Shown one piece after another: positions 1-10,211 of a DNA stretch of 64,000 nucleotides; positions within the stretch are counted from its first letter, which is position 1, and each line of letters starts with the position of its first letter. The stretch is from Bicyclus anynana. Its lineage: Eukaryota; Arthropoda; Insecta; Lepidoptera; Nymphalidae. A program made the position numbers and the translations under genes. Location of the stretch: contig NC_069093.1 of NCBI RefSeq assembly GCF_947172395.1, positions 9,707,561 to 9,771,560 on the forward strand, in the 5' to 3' direction. The notes beneath the pieces were generated by a model. That model ran no database searches. It was not told the origin of the DNA and saw only the letters and a program-made list of their open reading frames with translations.

Positions 1-285
1 GAGGACTTGGAAACTTAGAAACGAAAGGAAACTTGGAAGAATGCTTCAGTTTCGGAGTGAAAGGATAGTGGGTAATACATTGCAATATCTGTTAAACTGT
101 ATAGTGTAGCGACATTGAGTACAAGTCCAGGGCTCTGCATGGAGTTTATCTCTCTGCCACACAACCGACTTGGACGGCACCCGCACGGTGAATGGAATGC
201 TAAGATATTCGTTTCACTCGATATGGATATTTTGTGGTGGAGCAAATAAATTAAGAAACTTTTTGAGTAAACAACTGTATCTTAC
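1..285. other. Start of the intron after exon 8; no feature assigned
   Basis: The stretch after the exon 8 donor has moderate GC content. On the minus strand one frame is open for roughly 60 codons between about 210 and 30, but it lacks a convincing splice donor and shows no similarity to I-BAR or SH3 sequence that I recognise. I treat it as intron. Confidence 0.5.
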
Positions 286-477
286 CCTCATTCTGCTGAC
301 AAACATGGCTTCGACATTGGACGGCAGGAACTCCCTGGTCCTGGACACTTCGAGCCATTCTTCCAAGCCAACATTGTACGCCGACGCTCCCGCTGAATGA
401 TACGCCAGCCAATGCTTCGCGAGGGAGCACTGGCGTTCCAGTACGAAGCCGTATCGTCTACGCTCCTGCGTCATTGC
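286..477 (-). CDS. IRSp53: I-BAR protein, coding exon 8, end of the domain (residues 191-254)
   Basis: After the acceptor ttattcatag the exon encodes AMTQERRRYGFVLERQCSL, then AKHWLAYHSAGASAYNVGL and a final stretch ending ...FVSRMR, before gtaaga (phase 0, 64 codons). It aligns closely with TALTEERRRFCFLVEKQCAVAKNSAAYHS of human IRSp53, the last helix of the I-BAR domain. The tail after AYHS is less conserved, as expected where the domain passes into the linker before SH3. The in-frame ATG at codon 2 is internal, not a start. The next exon is outside the window. Confidence 0.94.
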
Positions 478-490
478 CTATGAATAAAAC

Positions 491-671
491 AATATCATCA
501 TCATCATCATCATTACAACCCATATTCAGCTTGCTGTTGAGCATGAATGAACTCAGAATGAGAGAGGTTAGCCTAATAGATCCACCACGCTGGCCCAATG
601 CGGATTGGCGAACTTCACACACGGATAGAATAATTAAGAAAATTCTCAGGTATGCAGGTTTCCTCACGATG
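491..671 (-). repeat. SINE family B, 5'-truncated copy
   Basis: An ATC-repeat is followed by the reverse complement of the family B body: CTGAG..CTC core, CCACGCTGGCCCAATGCG, and CTCACGATG. Only the 3' half is present. It sits 14 bp from the exon 8 acceptor. Confidence 0.8.
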
Positions 672-744
672 ACATACACATTTTACAACAATATAGACAC
701 GGGAATTTATTACAGATTTAGTTTAAAGAACAAGGTTTTAATAT

Positions 745-945
745 GTCATTATCTTCATTATCATTATAAACTGATGGATGTCCACTGCTGGACATACACT
801 TGTGACTTCCAAACAACACGGTCGTATAGCGCCTGCATTCAGTTCTCTAAGACGCTTGATAGACAGCCACCGATTGGGGTTCGACAAACACTGCACTTAG
901 TGTGAGGTCTCCATTTCAGCACCCTATGACCCCAGCGTACGTCGG
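745..945 (-). mobile_element. Decayed RTE-type LINE 3' end
   Basis: The reverse complement shows the common lepidopteran RTE 3' end: GATGGATGTCCACTGCTGGACAT, then a diverged remnant of the last ORF2 codons up to GACCCCAGCGTACGTCGG. It is too mutated to translate. Confidence 0.65.
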
Positions 946-2126
946 CTTTTCCTATTTTAATTAGTGCCATTTCTGCTTCTTAATGTCTAACCTACATTAA
1001 TTATGATAGTTAAATAGATAGAATGTTTTAGATCATTCCTCAAAAACTATACACCATAAATCCAAGTTTACAGTTTAAAGTTATTTTTCATTAAGAACTT
1101 AGAGAAAATTTTTATACGCTATAAACATTTTAAAGCCTTTTTAAAAGCAGCCGTGATGATTTACATTTTTCGTTTTTATTGGTGTAAGTGTACCTATAAA
1201 ACCAGTGCGGTGATAAAAATCTTCTGAGTGTACAAAAGCGAACAACAAGCGAAGCGTTAACTCCATTTTAACAATATAAATTTATTTCTGCAAATATTTT
1301 TATTACATATTAAAATTATTTTATCTGTCATAGCTTTTTTATATAGAACTTATTTGTTACATTATATTTAGCAAACAGATAATAATTATTCAATACAGGG
1401 TAGGTAATGTGATCTTTTAAAAATTTCCTGTATCCTTAAACAAATGCAAGTAAAATCAGATCCCGTAAGGAATTTAGAATTAAACCGTTTGCTTTGCTTT
1501 ATATCCAAGATGTGCTGACAAAGCTAAAAGTCAATTAAACACTGGATATCTCTGTATATATGTATATTTGTATGTCTCGGTTCTTGTCTAGTTTGCAGCT
1601 AAATTAATTTCTATTATATACTAGCAAATATATATGGTCAAATGACTTAAAGTTTTCTACTATGTCGTAAAATTAAATTACCATAAAACTGTAGTACTTC
1701 CAAGTGAATCCGCTACCATCATAGAACGCATTGTCACCTAACTTCAGATTTAGCTTCTGTTATGCACTAACCCTAAAATTCAAACTTCAATTATCTTAAA
1801 AGTAAACTGTACTTTAACTAGTTATAGCTATAAGGTCCACTTTACTTTAAAGAAAGTTGAGTACACCTCGTATCATTGTTTATTAATAAGGCCGTTAATC
1901 ATGGACTTTTCGTTAATGAAAGCTTTGTCGAGAATATTATCCAGATATACTTAAAAGAGGTCTAAAATACAGTAAACTACAATATTATCGAGTGTACAAA
2001 AGTAAATTACGACAAGAGTCTTGTGTGCTAAACCACAACGAGACCAAAGGAATTTCACTATGCTATGCACGGACTCATATGAAGGCTGTAATACTTATTG
2101 AAATGCTTATAAACCAATAAACTTAC
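946..2126. other. AT-rich intron 7 sequence; nothing recognised
   Basis: This stretch has low complexity, many stops in all frames, and no repeat family shared with the rest of the window that I could see. It ends at the exon 7 donor. Confidence 0.6.
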
Positions 2127-2192
2127 ATTCTTCAGGCTTTGCTCGCAAAAGGCATCCAATTTAGTTTTCTCCTCTTCTAATATCTGCATGCT
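2127..2192 (-). CDS. IRSp53: I-BAR protein, coding exon 7 (residues 169-190)
   Basis: This 66-bp exon is set between ccattacag and gtaagt, both phase 0. It encodes SMQILEEEKTKLDAFCEQSL and KN. The charged heptad-like pattern fits helix 3 of the I-BAR bundle, which in human IRSp53 runs through AISNKQGELENYVSDGYKT. An uncharacterised dispersed repeat (2325..2640) starts about 130 bp from its acceptor side. Confidence 0.93.
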
Positions 2193-2324
2193 CTGTAATG
2201 GAAAACAACTGAATTAATAAAGTGTAGGAAATAGTTGTGGCGCGATTTGTTTCCGTAAAGAGTGAGGAGTTAGAGAGGGGTAGCGATCGGTTGGCGGGAA
2301 CGAGTTGCGATTTAAGGCGCTCGC

Positions 2325-2640
2325 CGTTTGGTCCGCTTCAGTATGCTCGTGGCGTTGGAGTCGCCAAATTCCTTATTATGTAAATCTTTATGGGTTACGA
2401 GTACTTGGGATAGGCGGGGAGAGTGACTTGAGTGGAAAAGTGGAGCGTTAGTTAACTGTCAAAGGCGCCTTTAACCCTACATACAACGATCACAAGTTCG
2501 TGACTCCACTCAAAGTCATTCTCTCTAGGGAGAATTTTGGTTACAGTTTGATTTGTTAATTAAGTTGTCCTGATAAATATTGTGAATCACATTTTGTTCG
2601 ACATTGGTTTTGTTATTTTAGAAATACACTTCTGTGTCTG
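2325..2640. repeat. Dispersed repeat D, copy 1 (unknown family)
   Basis: It matches 10930..11275 in direct orientation, sharing TCAGTATGCTCGTGGCGTT, GAGAGTGACTTGAGTGGAAAA, and GGTTACAGTTTGATTTGTTA. The two copies differ by scattered substitutions and small indels. It holds no reading frame and no terminal structure that I could identify; a solo LTR or MITE is possible. Confidence 0.7.
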
Positions 2641-3349
2641 TTAAAAATAAGTTATATTAAACTGAGAACATTTTTTACTATCCCGTACCAGATCAATGGA
2701 GATCAATTTATTTTTAATCTCGCTTTCCCAAGAAGCCATGAAGAGTTTCGAAGCACTCCAACAGTTGTTAACTTGAACGTGAAGTTACGGACTCCATTAT
2801 TATCTGTTGGGAGTCTGGAGTGGTATTACCAAAACAAACCTCCGAAATCTTGTGGAATATTAATTATAAACTTCTCTCTTGTAATTAATTGTTGTGTTGT
2901 AATTTATTTGGTTTGTTATGTATACATTGCTAATAAATTAATTAATTTGTAATAGAAAATAATAAAATTAAAGACAAGCTCAGCATTGTTTTTAACCGAC
3001 TTTAAAAAATGATGAGATTCTCAATTTGATGCGTATGTTTTTTTTTAATATTTGTTACCTCTTAACTGCGTCATTTTGAAAATTCTTTTTATGTTTTGTT
3101 TGAAAATACGTCTTTGAGGACGGTTCTATTTTTTATGTTAAAAATATTATAATTTTCAATTTTATAAAAGAAGTTGCTGTCTTTTATACAAGACCAATAC
3201 TTCCTTTTTTCCTAGCTAACTACCTATTCAAGACCTTTTGGTTTGAGATCGCCCTGAAGAATTTACTTATAGTGTTTTGTTATGATATGACGCGATGCCT
3301 GGTCGACCTACTCGTTAATATTAAGTACGTACACTTTTTTGTTTGTTAC
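2641..3349. other. Intron 6 remainder with an ACCGACTTyAAAAAA repeat scrap
   Basis: The stretch is AT-rich. A short copy of the lepidopteran scrap beginning TTTTTAACCGACTTTAAAAAA lies at 2990..3050. Related scraps occur at 7412, 14805, 37368, 54331, 63622 and 63809. The rest is unassigned. Confidence 0.6.
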
Positions 3350-3487
3350 CTTCATTTCTTTATCCATAGCGGAGCCGACTTTAGTTACATTCGTTTTCTT
3401 CTTCCTTTGCTTTTTAATGGTGGCTGCGGCCTTGCTGTAACTTTCAGAACGAAGTTTGTGTTGCTGCAGAAACCTTTTTTGTTCAGA
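3350..3487 (-). CDS. IRSp53: I-BAR protein, coding exon 6 with the basic membrane-binding patch (residues 123-168)
   Basis: The exon follows tttatttgcag and ends before gtaaca, phase 0 at both ends (46 codons). It starts SEQKRFLQQHKLRSE and carries SYSKAAATIKKQRKKKTNV. Residues 147-153, KKQRKKK, correspond to the lysine-rich patch of human IRSp53 (KKLRKK, Lys142 to Lys147), which is known to contact acidic phosphoinositide membranes and actin. All the basic positions are kept, so this copy looks functional. The end, GSAMDKEMK, leads into the next helix. A plus-strand open frame at 3272..3517 is only the shadow of this exon. Confidence 0.95.
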
Positions 3488-3641
3488 CTGCAAATAAATT
3501 TCATTTTAAATTCCTAGAAATTGAAGAATGGTGACAAAATCATCATCAAGGTGGTTGGATATGATTTTCTATACTGACCATGTTGTTTCAATGGGAGTCG
3601 AAGGGATGGTAACCGGGTTTTGAAAAAAATACAATAATTTT

Positions 3642-3969
3642 GACGGCCTTCGTGGCGCCGTGGTATGCGCGGTGGATTTAATCACATAGGTCCTGGGTTC
3701 GATCTCCGGCTGGGCCGATTGACGTTTTCTTAATTGGTACGGGTCTAGTTGGTAGGAGGTTTCGGCCGTGGCTAGTTACCACCCTATCGATAAAAACGTA
3801 CCGCCAAGCGATTTAGCGTTCCGGTACGATGTCGTGTAGAAACCGAAAGGAGTGTGGATTTTCATTCTCCTCCTAACAAGTTAGCCCGCTTCCATCTTAG
3901 ATTATATCATCATTTACCTTCAGGTGAGATTGTAGTCAAGGGCTAACTTGTAAAGAATAAAATAAAATA
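3642..3969 (+). repeat. SINE family A (tRNA-derived), near full length
   Basis: The head GACGGCCTTCGTGGCGCCGT and GGTTCGATCTC correspond to the A and B boxes of a tRNA-like promoter. The body has GTGGCTAGTTACCACC and AACAAGTTAGCCCGCTTCC, and the tail is AATAAAATAAAA. This is a retrotransposed SINE, not a working tRNA gene. Confidence 0.88.
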
Positions 3970-3984
3970 CATGAAGATTTTTTG

Positions 3985-4245
3985 AGAGTCTTTAAAAAAA
4001 TCGGTTATCTGTAAAGTCGGCTTACTGACGATAGTTGAACGTGATAACGTCATAGGAAGTAAATGAATAAATTACTGTTCGTTTTTATAAAATATTGTTT
4101 AATAATCTTCATAGACCAGAATATACTTTATTTCTTGTAAAAAAAGTTGGCAACCCTAGAGCAGGGAAACGTCGCATGACGTCATCTTTTTTCAGAGTGT
4201 GCAGCTCCATCGATTTATAAGACGTTGTCACGTCAAAATATAAAA
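3985..4245 (+). repeat. Dispersed repeat E, copy 1
   Basis: It shares CGATAGTTGAACGT, ACTTTATTTC, GGCAACCCTAGAGC and GACGTCATCTTTTTTC with the reverse complement of 13725..14015. It is a noncoding family of about 260 bp, probably a MITE or Helitron remnant. Confidence 0.7.
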
Positions 4246-5618
4246 ATCATCAAAATAAAACATAAATTACAAGTAATTAGGTTTTTACTTTATTCTATAT
4301 CTGGTTGGTTTCGCTTGCAATTTTGACCATTATTCGCAGCTGTACCTACACATAATTTTAGTCATAATATTTAAGTTACATTAACTTAATTATAAATGTC
4401 AATCATAAATATAAATGGTTGACAATAGCTATACATTACAACGAACGAAACAAGAATTGCTTGAGAACGTGACCACAATTTGAATATTTATCTGTTATCA
4501 GAGCGACCTTAATAATATCATTATTTATTTAAATTAGTCTGTTATTGTGTTCTATTTAAATATTCAACCATTGAGGCCCAAATACCTGAGGCTTTTATGC
4601 TACCTTTAGGTGTGGTATATTTGTAAAACTTCTTAGTAATAAAATACCAGCCGATATAGGCTGATTTCCGTCGAGTTATATTTTAAAAATCCATGCATAC
4701 ATATTTTTGTGTTGTGTTGTCATTATTGTGATGAATAATGACCGCCCTCTTTAATATTACGCGAGTATACTATAGTGGGCGGATAATTGTGCCTCTGAGT
4801 ATATATGTATAGATGTATGAGAAATCGGAGCTTGTATCAAGCGGTATGAATTGCCTTTTCTTTGGGATGACTTATCTTCGTCTGAGTTCATCCTTCGCCA
4901 CTGGTGCCTATACAAGATTTGATTTGAGACCTAACACTTGGTGCGTTGGTCTAGCAGGTTCGAGTTTTGGATATATGAAATATTTAGCTTTAAATTTTCC
5001 AAGGCGCCTTCCATTCACAACATAGAATTTTTATTCCCTATAGTGCGAATGTACTGCAAACTATTAACATTGTTGGTAAGAAAATAATTTGATCTGGAAA
5101 TATTTGGTTTGAGAGCAACTCGTAACAACTGTCTCGTTAGACCGGTGAGTAGCTACTTGCTACCTGGCTTTGGATCTATCTAGTGGTTCAAGATTTGAGT
5201 CCTGTGTTTTGTGAACATTAAGATTTTCTTTGTTCCAAGAAATTCTCAGTAGCATTCCGGAGATATAAGTTGTTACATGACGTTCCTGGTTATTATCATC
5301 TGAACTATCACAGCAGTGGTCTGAACAAACATTATCAGCCCACCAATTCGCATTTAAGTAGTGTTGTGTGTCAAAGTTCCAAATCACCTTTACTATAATA
5401 AATAAAAATAATAAGTAAAGGTACAGTAAGAGGCTGATTATGTTGATGAATGAAACAACTTACATTATGATTGAAGCTACAACCTACAAATAATACAAAG
5501 ATTAACAATGTTCGTATCTGTTTAATCAAAAGATGACCTTGTATAGAAGCTTATTTACGATGTTTATATGATGTTTCTTAGAAATATCATAAATGTGCTA
5601 ATAAAAAGTCGTACAAAC
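4246..5618. other. Intron 5 remainder with two repeat scraps
   Basis: The region is mostly AT-rich. 4795..4930 is related to 22850..22945 (TTGTATCAAGCGGT, CCTTTTCTTT, TCCTTCGCCACTG). 5137..5320 resembles 24598..24660 and 46440..46500 (TAGTGGTT, CCAAGAAATTCTC), probably an old SINE. No coding sequence was recognised. Confidence 0.55.
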
Positions 5619-5690
5619 CTGCACAACTTTCGTATCTTTCTCCAGATTAGTCTCCAGGGGGACGAGCAAATCCACGTAGAACGCCTTAAG
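5619..5690 (-). CDS. IRSp53: I-BAR protein, coding exon 5 (residues 99-122)
   Basis: This exon is bounded by ctgttatag and gtttgt, with phase 0 at both ends. It encodes LKAFYVDLLVPLETNLEKD followed by TKVVQ. It continues helix 2 and matches LKSFHNELLTQLEQKVELD of human IRSp53 at the same spacing. A 72-bp exon of this kind is below the length usually shown by open-frame scans, so homology and splice phase are the evidence. Confidence 0.94.
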
Positions 5691-5847
5691 CTATAACAGA
5701 CAAACATCTTTTGTATTACTTCCAAAGTAACAATTGAAAGAAAAACTTTTTTATGGCAGGTGCCTCATTGTCCAAATGGTCTATTCACTGGAATAGATTT
5801 ATATGCTTCTTTATTAAAAAGAAAATTATACGTAGATGTTAACTTAC

Positions 5848-5909
5848 GATGTTCATCTGTTGATCCTGAATTTCTCGATATACCTCCACAACCTTCATAA
5901 GAGCAGTAC
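5848..5909 (-). CDS. IRSp53: I-BAR protein, coding exon 4 (residues 78-98)
   Basis: This 62-bp exon opens after ttttcag, finishes the Gly codon begun in exon 3, encodes TALMKVVEVYREIQDQQMNI and ends in phase 0 before gtaagt. It aligns with DVLFQMAEVHRQIQNQLEEM of human IRSp53, in helix 2 of the I-BAR bundle. Only 157 bp of intron separate it from exon 5. Confidence 0.94.
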
Positions 5910-6926
5910 CTGAAAATTAAATTAGAGAATTAATTATTACATACGTTTACCTAGGTATGCGTAAAATAAAATATTCTTGTTCAGATTTTTTTTTGTGGAC
6001 AAGCGAAGTATCTTGTTTCAAAGCTGCATAAAGCAATATGTAAAAGAAACACAGTTATGATTCGTAAAATTTCGTATTTCATTTACACTTTTGTTGTCTT
6101 TCGGAAGGCGTTTCTAAAGAATGCCTTGAAAAGATGACGCAAAACAACCATGATATAAAGGTGCAATTCTACCAAGCGTCATGTAGTCAAGTTTCAGGCA
6201 TCCCATTTGGCTTACATTCAGTTTATTATAATTACGTATTAATAGCGAACACCTCGCGGTTTTACCCACGAAATTCCCGTTGCCGTGAGAATATGGGCAC
6301 AAGATTTAGCCTACGTTACCCTTGATAATGTATCTTTCCATTGATTAAAGAATTTTTAAAATCAGACTAGTAGTGTAGGCGTGAAAAGCCAAACAAACTA
6401 GCAGTTAAGGTATAAGTATATACCTATGTCATTAATTTCACTAATAGTGATTAGTACCTTGTAGTGGAGCGAGTATACTACAACTAAACTATTTGTTAAT
6501 GTCCTTATATTAGTTTGTAAGTGGCTTTATCTGTCTCGAGTACAAGATTGAGCAATCAAAATACCAAGTTATTCAGACATCTGTTTGAATGACTTGGTTA
6601 ATTAGTTTTCATGTGGTACTACGAGAAGTTTCCTTCGTATGTTTGTGACAGAACTTATACAGTTGATCGGGTCTGGATAATATGAAGGATTTTGTTTTGT
6701 TTTTGTTTTTCCTTGTATAATTCGCGGAAACAAAACAATCTGATAAGTCTGGGCTAGCACTGTTTTGTCTATATAACGCAAGTGTTTATTAAATGCAAGC
6801 TTTTGGGAATGGCTTATTATAGTGTTAATGATTATATTAATGATAAAAAAGCTTGTTGTTAAACTGTATTATACGACTGTGTGCTTAGTTTTAAATAATT
6901 TTGTAAAATGGTGGTAAACAAAAAAA
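5910..6926. other. Intron 3 AT-rich sequence; faint Helitron-like scrap
   Basis: 6235..6355 weakly resembles the Helitron-like family (CTCGCGGTTTTACCCACG ... TTTTAAAATCAGACTAGTAGT). The rest shows nothing I can name. Confidence 0.45.
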
Positions 6927-7095
6927 AACCTTGGCTGAGATTGTTGTGGGCTCTTCTCGGACCAAGGTGCATTTGGAACCCTCGTAACTTTAGTTTTATG
7001 TTTTCGACTATTATTACCACCATTAGATTAAATTAAATTATGACATAATCTTGACCTTTATGATTTTTGACTTTTGACTTTTTGACTAACTTTTT
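6927..7095 (+). mobile_element. LINE 3' UTR fragment
   Basis: It contains TTGTTGTGGGCTCTTCTCGG, ACCAAGG and TTTTCGACTATTATTACCACC, followed by a TTTTTGACTTTTGAC tail. The same block occurs at 52378..52474 and, inverted, at 32383..32460. No ORF is retained. Confidence 0.65.
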
Positions 7096-7107
7096 TTTAT
7101 TGCATAC

Positions 7108-7316
7108 TAGCGGACGCCCGCGACTTCGTTTGCGTGGAATTCAGTTATCCACAAATCCCGCGGGAGCATGGATTTTTCCGGGATGAAAAGTAGCCTATGT
7201 GTTAATCCTGAGTAAAATCTATTTCCAAACCAAATTTCAGCCAAATCGCTTCAGTAGCCATAACGTAAAAGAGGAACAAACATATTTACACACAAACTTT
7301 CGCCTTTATAATATTA
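7108..7316. mobile_element. Non-autonomous Helitron-like element
   Basis: The copy runs from ACTAGCGGACGCCCGCGAC to TTTATAATATTAGTGT. CTAG at one edge, a GC-rich palindromic stretch next to it and a TATAATATTAGT edge recur in at least ten copies here. They fit the Helitron A|T insertion rule when read from the other strand. Confidence 0.65.
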
Positions 7317-7411
7317 GTGTGAAGTGTGAAGTGTGATTCCAAGTGCTATAATTTAGTTTGTTTCTTTTGTAATTCAATATTGTATTCCTACTTGTCTATC
7401 TAACTTTTTAT

Positions 7412-7475
7412 TAACCGACTTCAAAAAAAAGGAGGAGGTTTCTCAATTCGACCGTATATATTTTTTTGAATTCAG
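7412..7475. repeat. Short ACCGACTTCAAAAAA repeat scrap
   Basis: TTAACCGACTTCAAAAAAAA then GGAGGAGGTTTCTCAATTCG, a short dispersed sequence seen eight times in the window. Confidence 0.6.
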
Positions 7476-7583
7476 TTGTGACTAACCGACATCTATTAAT
7501 TTTAATTTAATGTAGGTGTTCCAATAACTTATTTTTACCCGGTTCAGGATACTTTGGTGATTTGCTGACCAAAGCTGATTTTC

Positions 7584-7631
7584 GTTGTTGTTGTTATTAA
7601 TAGAAGGTCTACTATTAACAACAACAACAAC
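7584..7631. repeat. Small inverted repeat with (GTT)n arms
   Basis: Two 19-bp arms, GTTGTTGTTGTTATTAATA and TATTAACAACAACAACAAC, flank a 10-base centre with one mismatch. It could form a stem but is built from simple repeat. Confidence 0.7.
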
Positions 7632-7716
7632 AAACCAAACCCTAAAATATTAATATAAATCGTTGTAGTTTGTGAGCTTGTGAGGGTTAATCTGTGGATC
7701 TACTGAACCGATTTTA

Positions 7717-7826
7717 ATCATCATCATTATATCAGCCGATGGACGTCCACTGCAGGACATAGGCCTTTTGTAGGGACTTCTAAACATGTGATACTGAGCC
7801 GCCTGCATCCAGCGAATACTTGCAAG
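7717..7826 (-). mobile_element. RTE-type LINE 3' end fragment beside exon 3
   Basis: ATCATCATCATTATATCAGC, then GATGGACGTCCACTGCAGG and GAGCCGCCTGCATCCAGCGA, is the reverse complement of the last ORF2 codons plus (ATG)n tail. It ends about 27 bp before the exon 3 donor hexamer at 7853..7858. Confidence 0.85.
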
Positions 7827-7858
7827 TAAAAATAACTATAAAAAGGAGAGTGACTTAC

Positions 7859-7951
7859 CGATATCGGCGCATCCTCCCCACGTGCCCTGCTGAGCTTGTC
7901 GCCCCAGTTTACCCACAGCATCCACGTACAGACGAGAGGCGGCCGCCGCAC
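7859..7951 (-). CDS. IRSp53: I-BAR protein, coding exon 3 (residues 47-77 plus one base)
   Basis: After the acceptor gtatcag the exon completes a Gly codon, then encodes AAAASRLYVDAVGKLGRQAQ and QGTWGGCADI, ending in a single G before gtaagt. It aligns with AAKGYFDALVKMGELA of human IRSp53, within the first long helix and the loop after it. The exon is GC-rich compared with its introns. It is boxed in by mobile DNA: a foldback element begins about 18 bp from its acceptor side and an RTE fragment ends about 33 bp from its donor. The longer open frame that covers this place on the same strand (7727..7960) reads the exon in the wrong frame. Confidence 0.93.
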
Positions 7952-7968
7952 CTGATACAAACGTCAAA

Positions 7969-8252
7969 ACTTATACTAAAGCCATACATGAGGAGTATTG
8001 TTTACTAACAAACAAATTAGAAATGAGGGTAGAAAATGCATGTCATTTCATAACTTTTTTATTGTAAATTATATATTATCTATATATTAACTATATTTAA
8101 TTGTTTTATAGCTTGTTAATCAAATTAATTTTCATTAATTTAAGCACTTCTTAATTATAATTATTATTAGGTGTGAAATGACTAGCAATTTATACCCTCA
8201 TTTTTAATTTGTTTGTTGGTAAACAGTACTTCTTGAGTATGGCTTTAGTATA
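7969..8252. mobile_element. Foldback MITE abutting the exon 3 acceptor
   Basis: The left arm (7969..8056) and right arm (about 8170..8252) are imperfect reverse complements over more than 80 bp, sharing ATACTAAAGCCATAC, AACAAACAAATTA and AATGAGGGTA. The centre is AT-rich. The left edge is about 18 bp from the exon 3 splice acceptor, so the element supplies most of the branch-point region of intron 2. Confidence 0.8.
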
Positions 8253-9207
8253 GTTGAATACTTTCCCATGACACTAAAAAATAAAGAAAAAACAATTATT
8301 TTAATGTTTGTCCCAACCTTTCAGCGCACTGTGCTGCATTTAATATTGGGCATACGGTGCTGATTTTCAGCTGATACCTTGAATCAATCATATTAATCCC
8401 GCATTCCCATGGGGACAGGAACTACGCGGGTGAAACCGCAAGTACTTTCGCTAAATTATGTAAGGAAAATAGAAGAAAATTAAAGCCGTAAGAATTCCAA
8501 ACGCACCTATCTTATAAAAGCCCACAACAAACTAAGCCAGGTTTTATTTATTAGTAAAAGTGATTATATTCTAAAAGATTGATAGTTTAAATTCATAGGG
8601 TGGATACTTTAGACTTTAGTTGTAACATGATCTAAGTAATAGTATCAAATAATAAATCTTGCAAGTGCTAAACGTTTCAGTACTAGAAACTATCAACGCT
8701 CGAAGGAAATCTTGTCCGCCGTAAAAGCAAGTATCAAGAGCAATACATCCCGGCACAATGGCAAAGTTTATTGCTTCTAGCGTCGAGTATAATACGCTAG
8801 ATAAGCCAACAGAGACAATTTGGCACCAACTACGCCCCAGTTCCGAAGCCAAACAAGCACAACTAAGGTTTTGCATATAGATGCACCCATTTGGCTTACG
8901 GTATATAAATTAATTGTCTCCTATTTAGTAACGCATCATATTGAATTAATTTGACGACGCACGACAATCGCTTCCTTATCGGCCTATAAATTGTATGCGC
9001 TTTGTGGTAAGGATATGTTATTGCAGTGTTAGTACCACTGAAACTACCAGTACAACAGATTGAAGTTAGGGTTTCCACTATCAATCCAGTTGTGTAATGG
9101 GTAAAATACCCCGAATCAATGAATGTAATTGAATACTGACTTGATTAAGAAAATATACCAGAGGAGAAAGAAAATATACTGTAAGAAAATTAATTTAATT
9201 AAAAATA
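8253..9207. other. Intron 2 sequence; nothing firm
   Basis: 8385..8440 (GGAACTACGCGGGTGAAACC) is a Helitron-like edge scrap, and 8513..8535 matches a few bases of the LINE 3' UTR family. No gene was seen. Confidence 0.5.
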
Positions 9208-9512
9208 TCATCATTCATCATCATCATTACCCATAATCGGCTCACTGTTGAGCTCGAATCTCGTCTCAGTATGAGAGGGGTTAGGCATTAGTCCACCACG
9301 CTGGCCAAACGCGGATTGGCAGACTTCACAGACGTAAAGATTTAAGAAAATTTTTAGGTATGCAGATTTCCTCCCAATGTTTTCCTTCACCGTTTGAGAC
9401 ACGTGATATTTAATTTCTTAAAATGCACACAACTTCAGGACTGCTGCACTACCCTGACTGGATTCGATCCTACGCCCTCCGAATCGAAGGCATAGAGGTC
9501 ATAGCCGCTGGT
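9208..9512 (-). repeat. SINE family B, near full length
   Basis: The ATC-type tail is followed by the reverse complement of the body (GGCTCACTGTTGAGCTCGAA, CACCACGCTGGCC, GTTTGAGACACGTGATATT). The tRNA-like head lies at the high-coordinate end, where the B box is GATTCGATCC. Confidence 0.82.
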
Positions 9513-9525
9513 TAATAATATATCA

Positions 9526-9868
9526 TCATCAATTCATCATTCATCACAAATATCAGCTGCTGGACGCACATTGCTGAACATAAGCCTCTTGCATGGACTT
9601 CGAAACAAAACAGTCTCGAGCGGCCAGCATCCAACGGCTCCCTGCATCCCGCTTGATGTCCTCAGTCCACTTAGTGGGGGGTCGACCAGCACTGCGCTTT
9701 CCGGTGCGGGGTCGACATTCAAGCACCTTGGGACCTCAGCTCTTCGAACTATGTATCCTGCCCATTGCCACTTAAGCTTCGCGACTCGCTGAGCTATGTC
9801 AGTGATTTTGATTCTTTTGCGGATCTCCTCATTTTTGATCCGAACCCGATGTTTGCTACTGAGCATGA
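9526..9868 (-). mobile_element. RTE-type LINE, degraded ORF2 C-terminus
   Basis: On the minus strand the sequence encodes pieces of the ORF2 C-terminus: RIKNEEIRKR, TDIAQRVAKLKWQWAGYIVR, then frame changes before PLSGLRTSS and the 3' end TCCAGCAG. Full-length relatives carry WAGHIVRR...RPPTRWTDDIKR here. It is a dead 3' fragment. Confidence 0.88.
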
Positions 9869-10211
9869 CCTCTTAATGGGTAGGGTACCCATTAAGTCCC
9901 TAACTCTGGGCTGTGAAAAGTTTGGAAGAAAAAATTTTGGAAGATAATATTTCAGTGTTTCATAGCCCAACCCAAAACCTCGTGATCAGAGGCTACATAG
10001 CGTACCCACTGGACCAACTGAGCAGTTCATATTACTCTTAAGTTAATATTATCAAAGATATGTGAATAAATGCCTAAAATTCACAAAACAAATGGCATAA
10101 CCATTAAATAAATTTATTTTCATTATAAAATTCATTGTTTTTATGTATTTTATTACATTTTAAGTGAGCATACCACTAAAAACACCTTATTACTACTAAT
10201 AACAGACTCAC
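9869..10211. other. Intron 2 end next to exon 2
   Basis: A perfect 11-bp-arm hairpin (CTTAATGGGTA, loop GGG) lies at 9872..9896, just outside the RTE fragment. The rest is AT-rich and unassigned. Confidence 0.5.

Noticed and set aside
286..477. A start codon at ATG 472..474 beginning a separate short protein
   Set aside because: It is codon 2 of exon 8; the acceptor tattcatag precedes it and the sequence continues the I-BAR domain from exon 7.
474..905. 143-codon plus-strand frame, the second longest in the window
   Set aside because: It runs through a SINE B fragment and an RTE fragment in antisense; no domain is present.
3272..3517. 81-codon plus-strand frame
   Set aside because: Shadow of I-BAR exon 6 on the other strand.
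7727..7960. 77-codon minus-strand frame over exon 3
   Set aside because: It is the wrong frame of the real exon, fused to RTE sequence.
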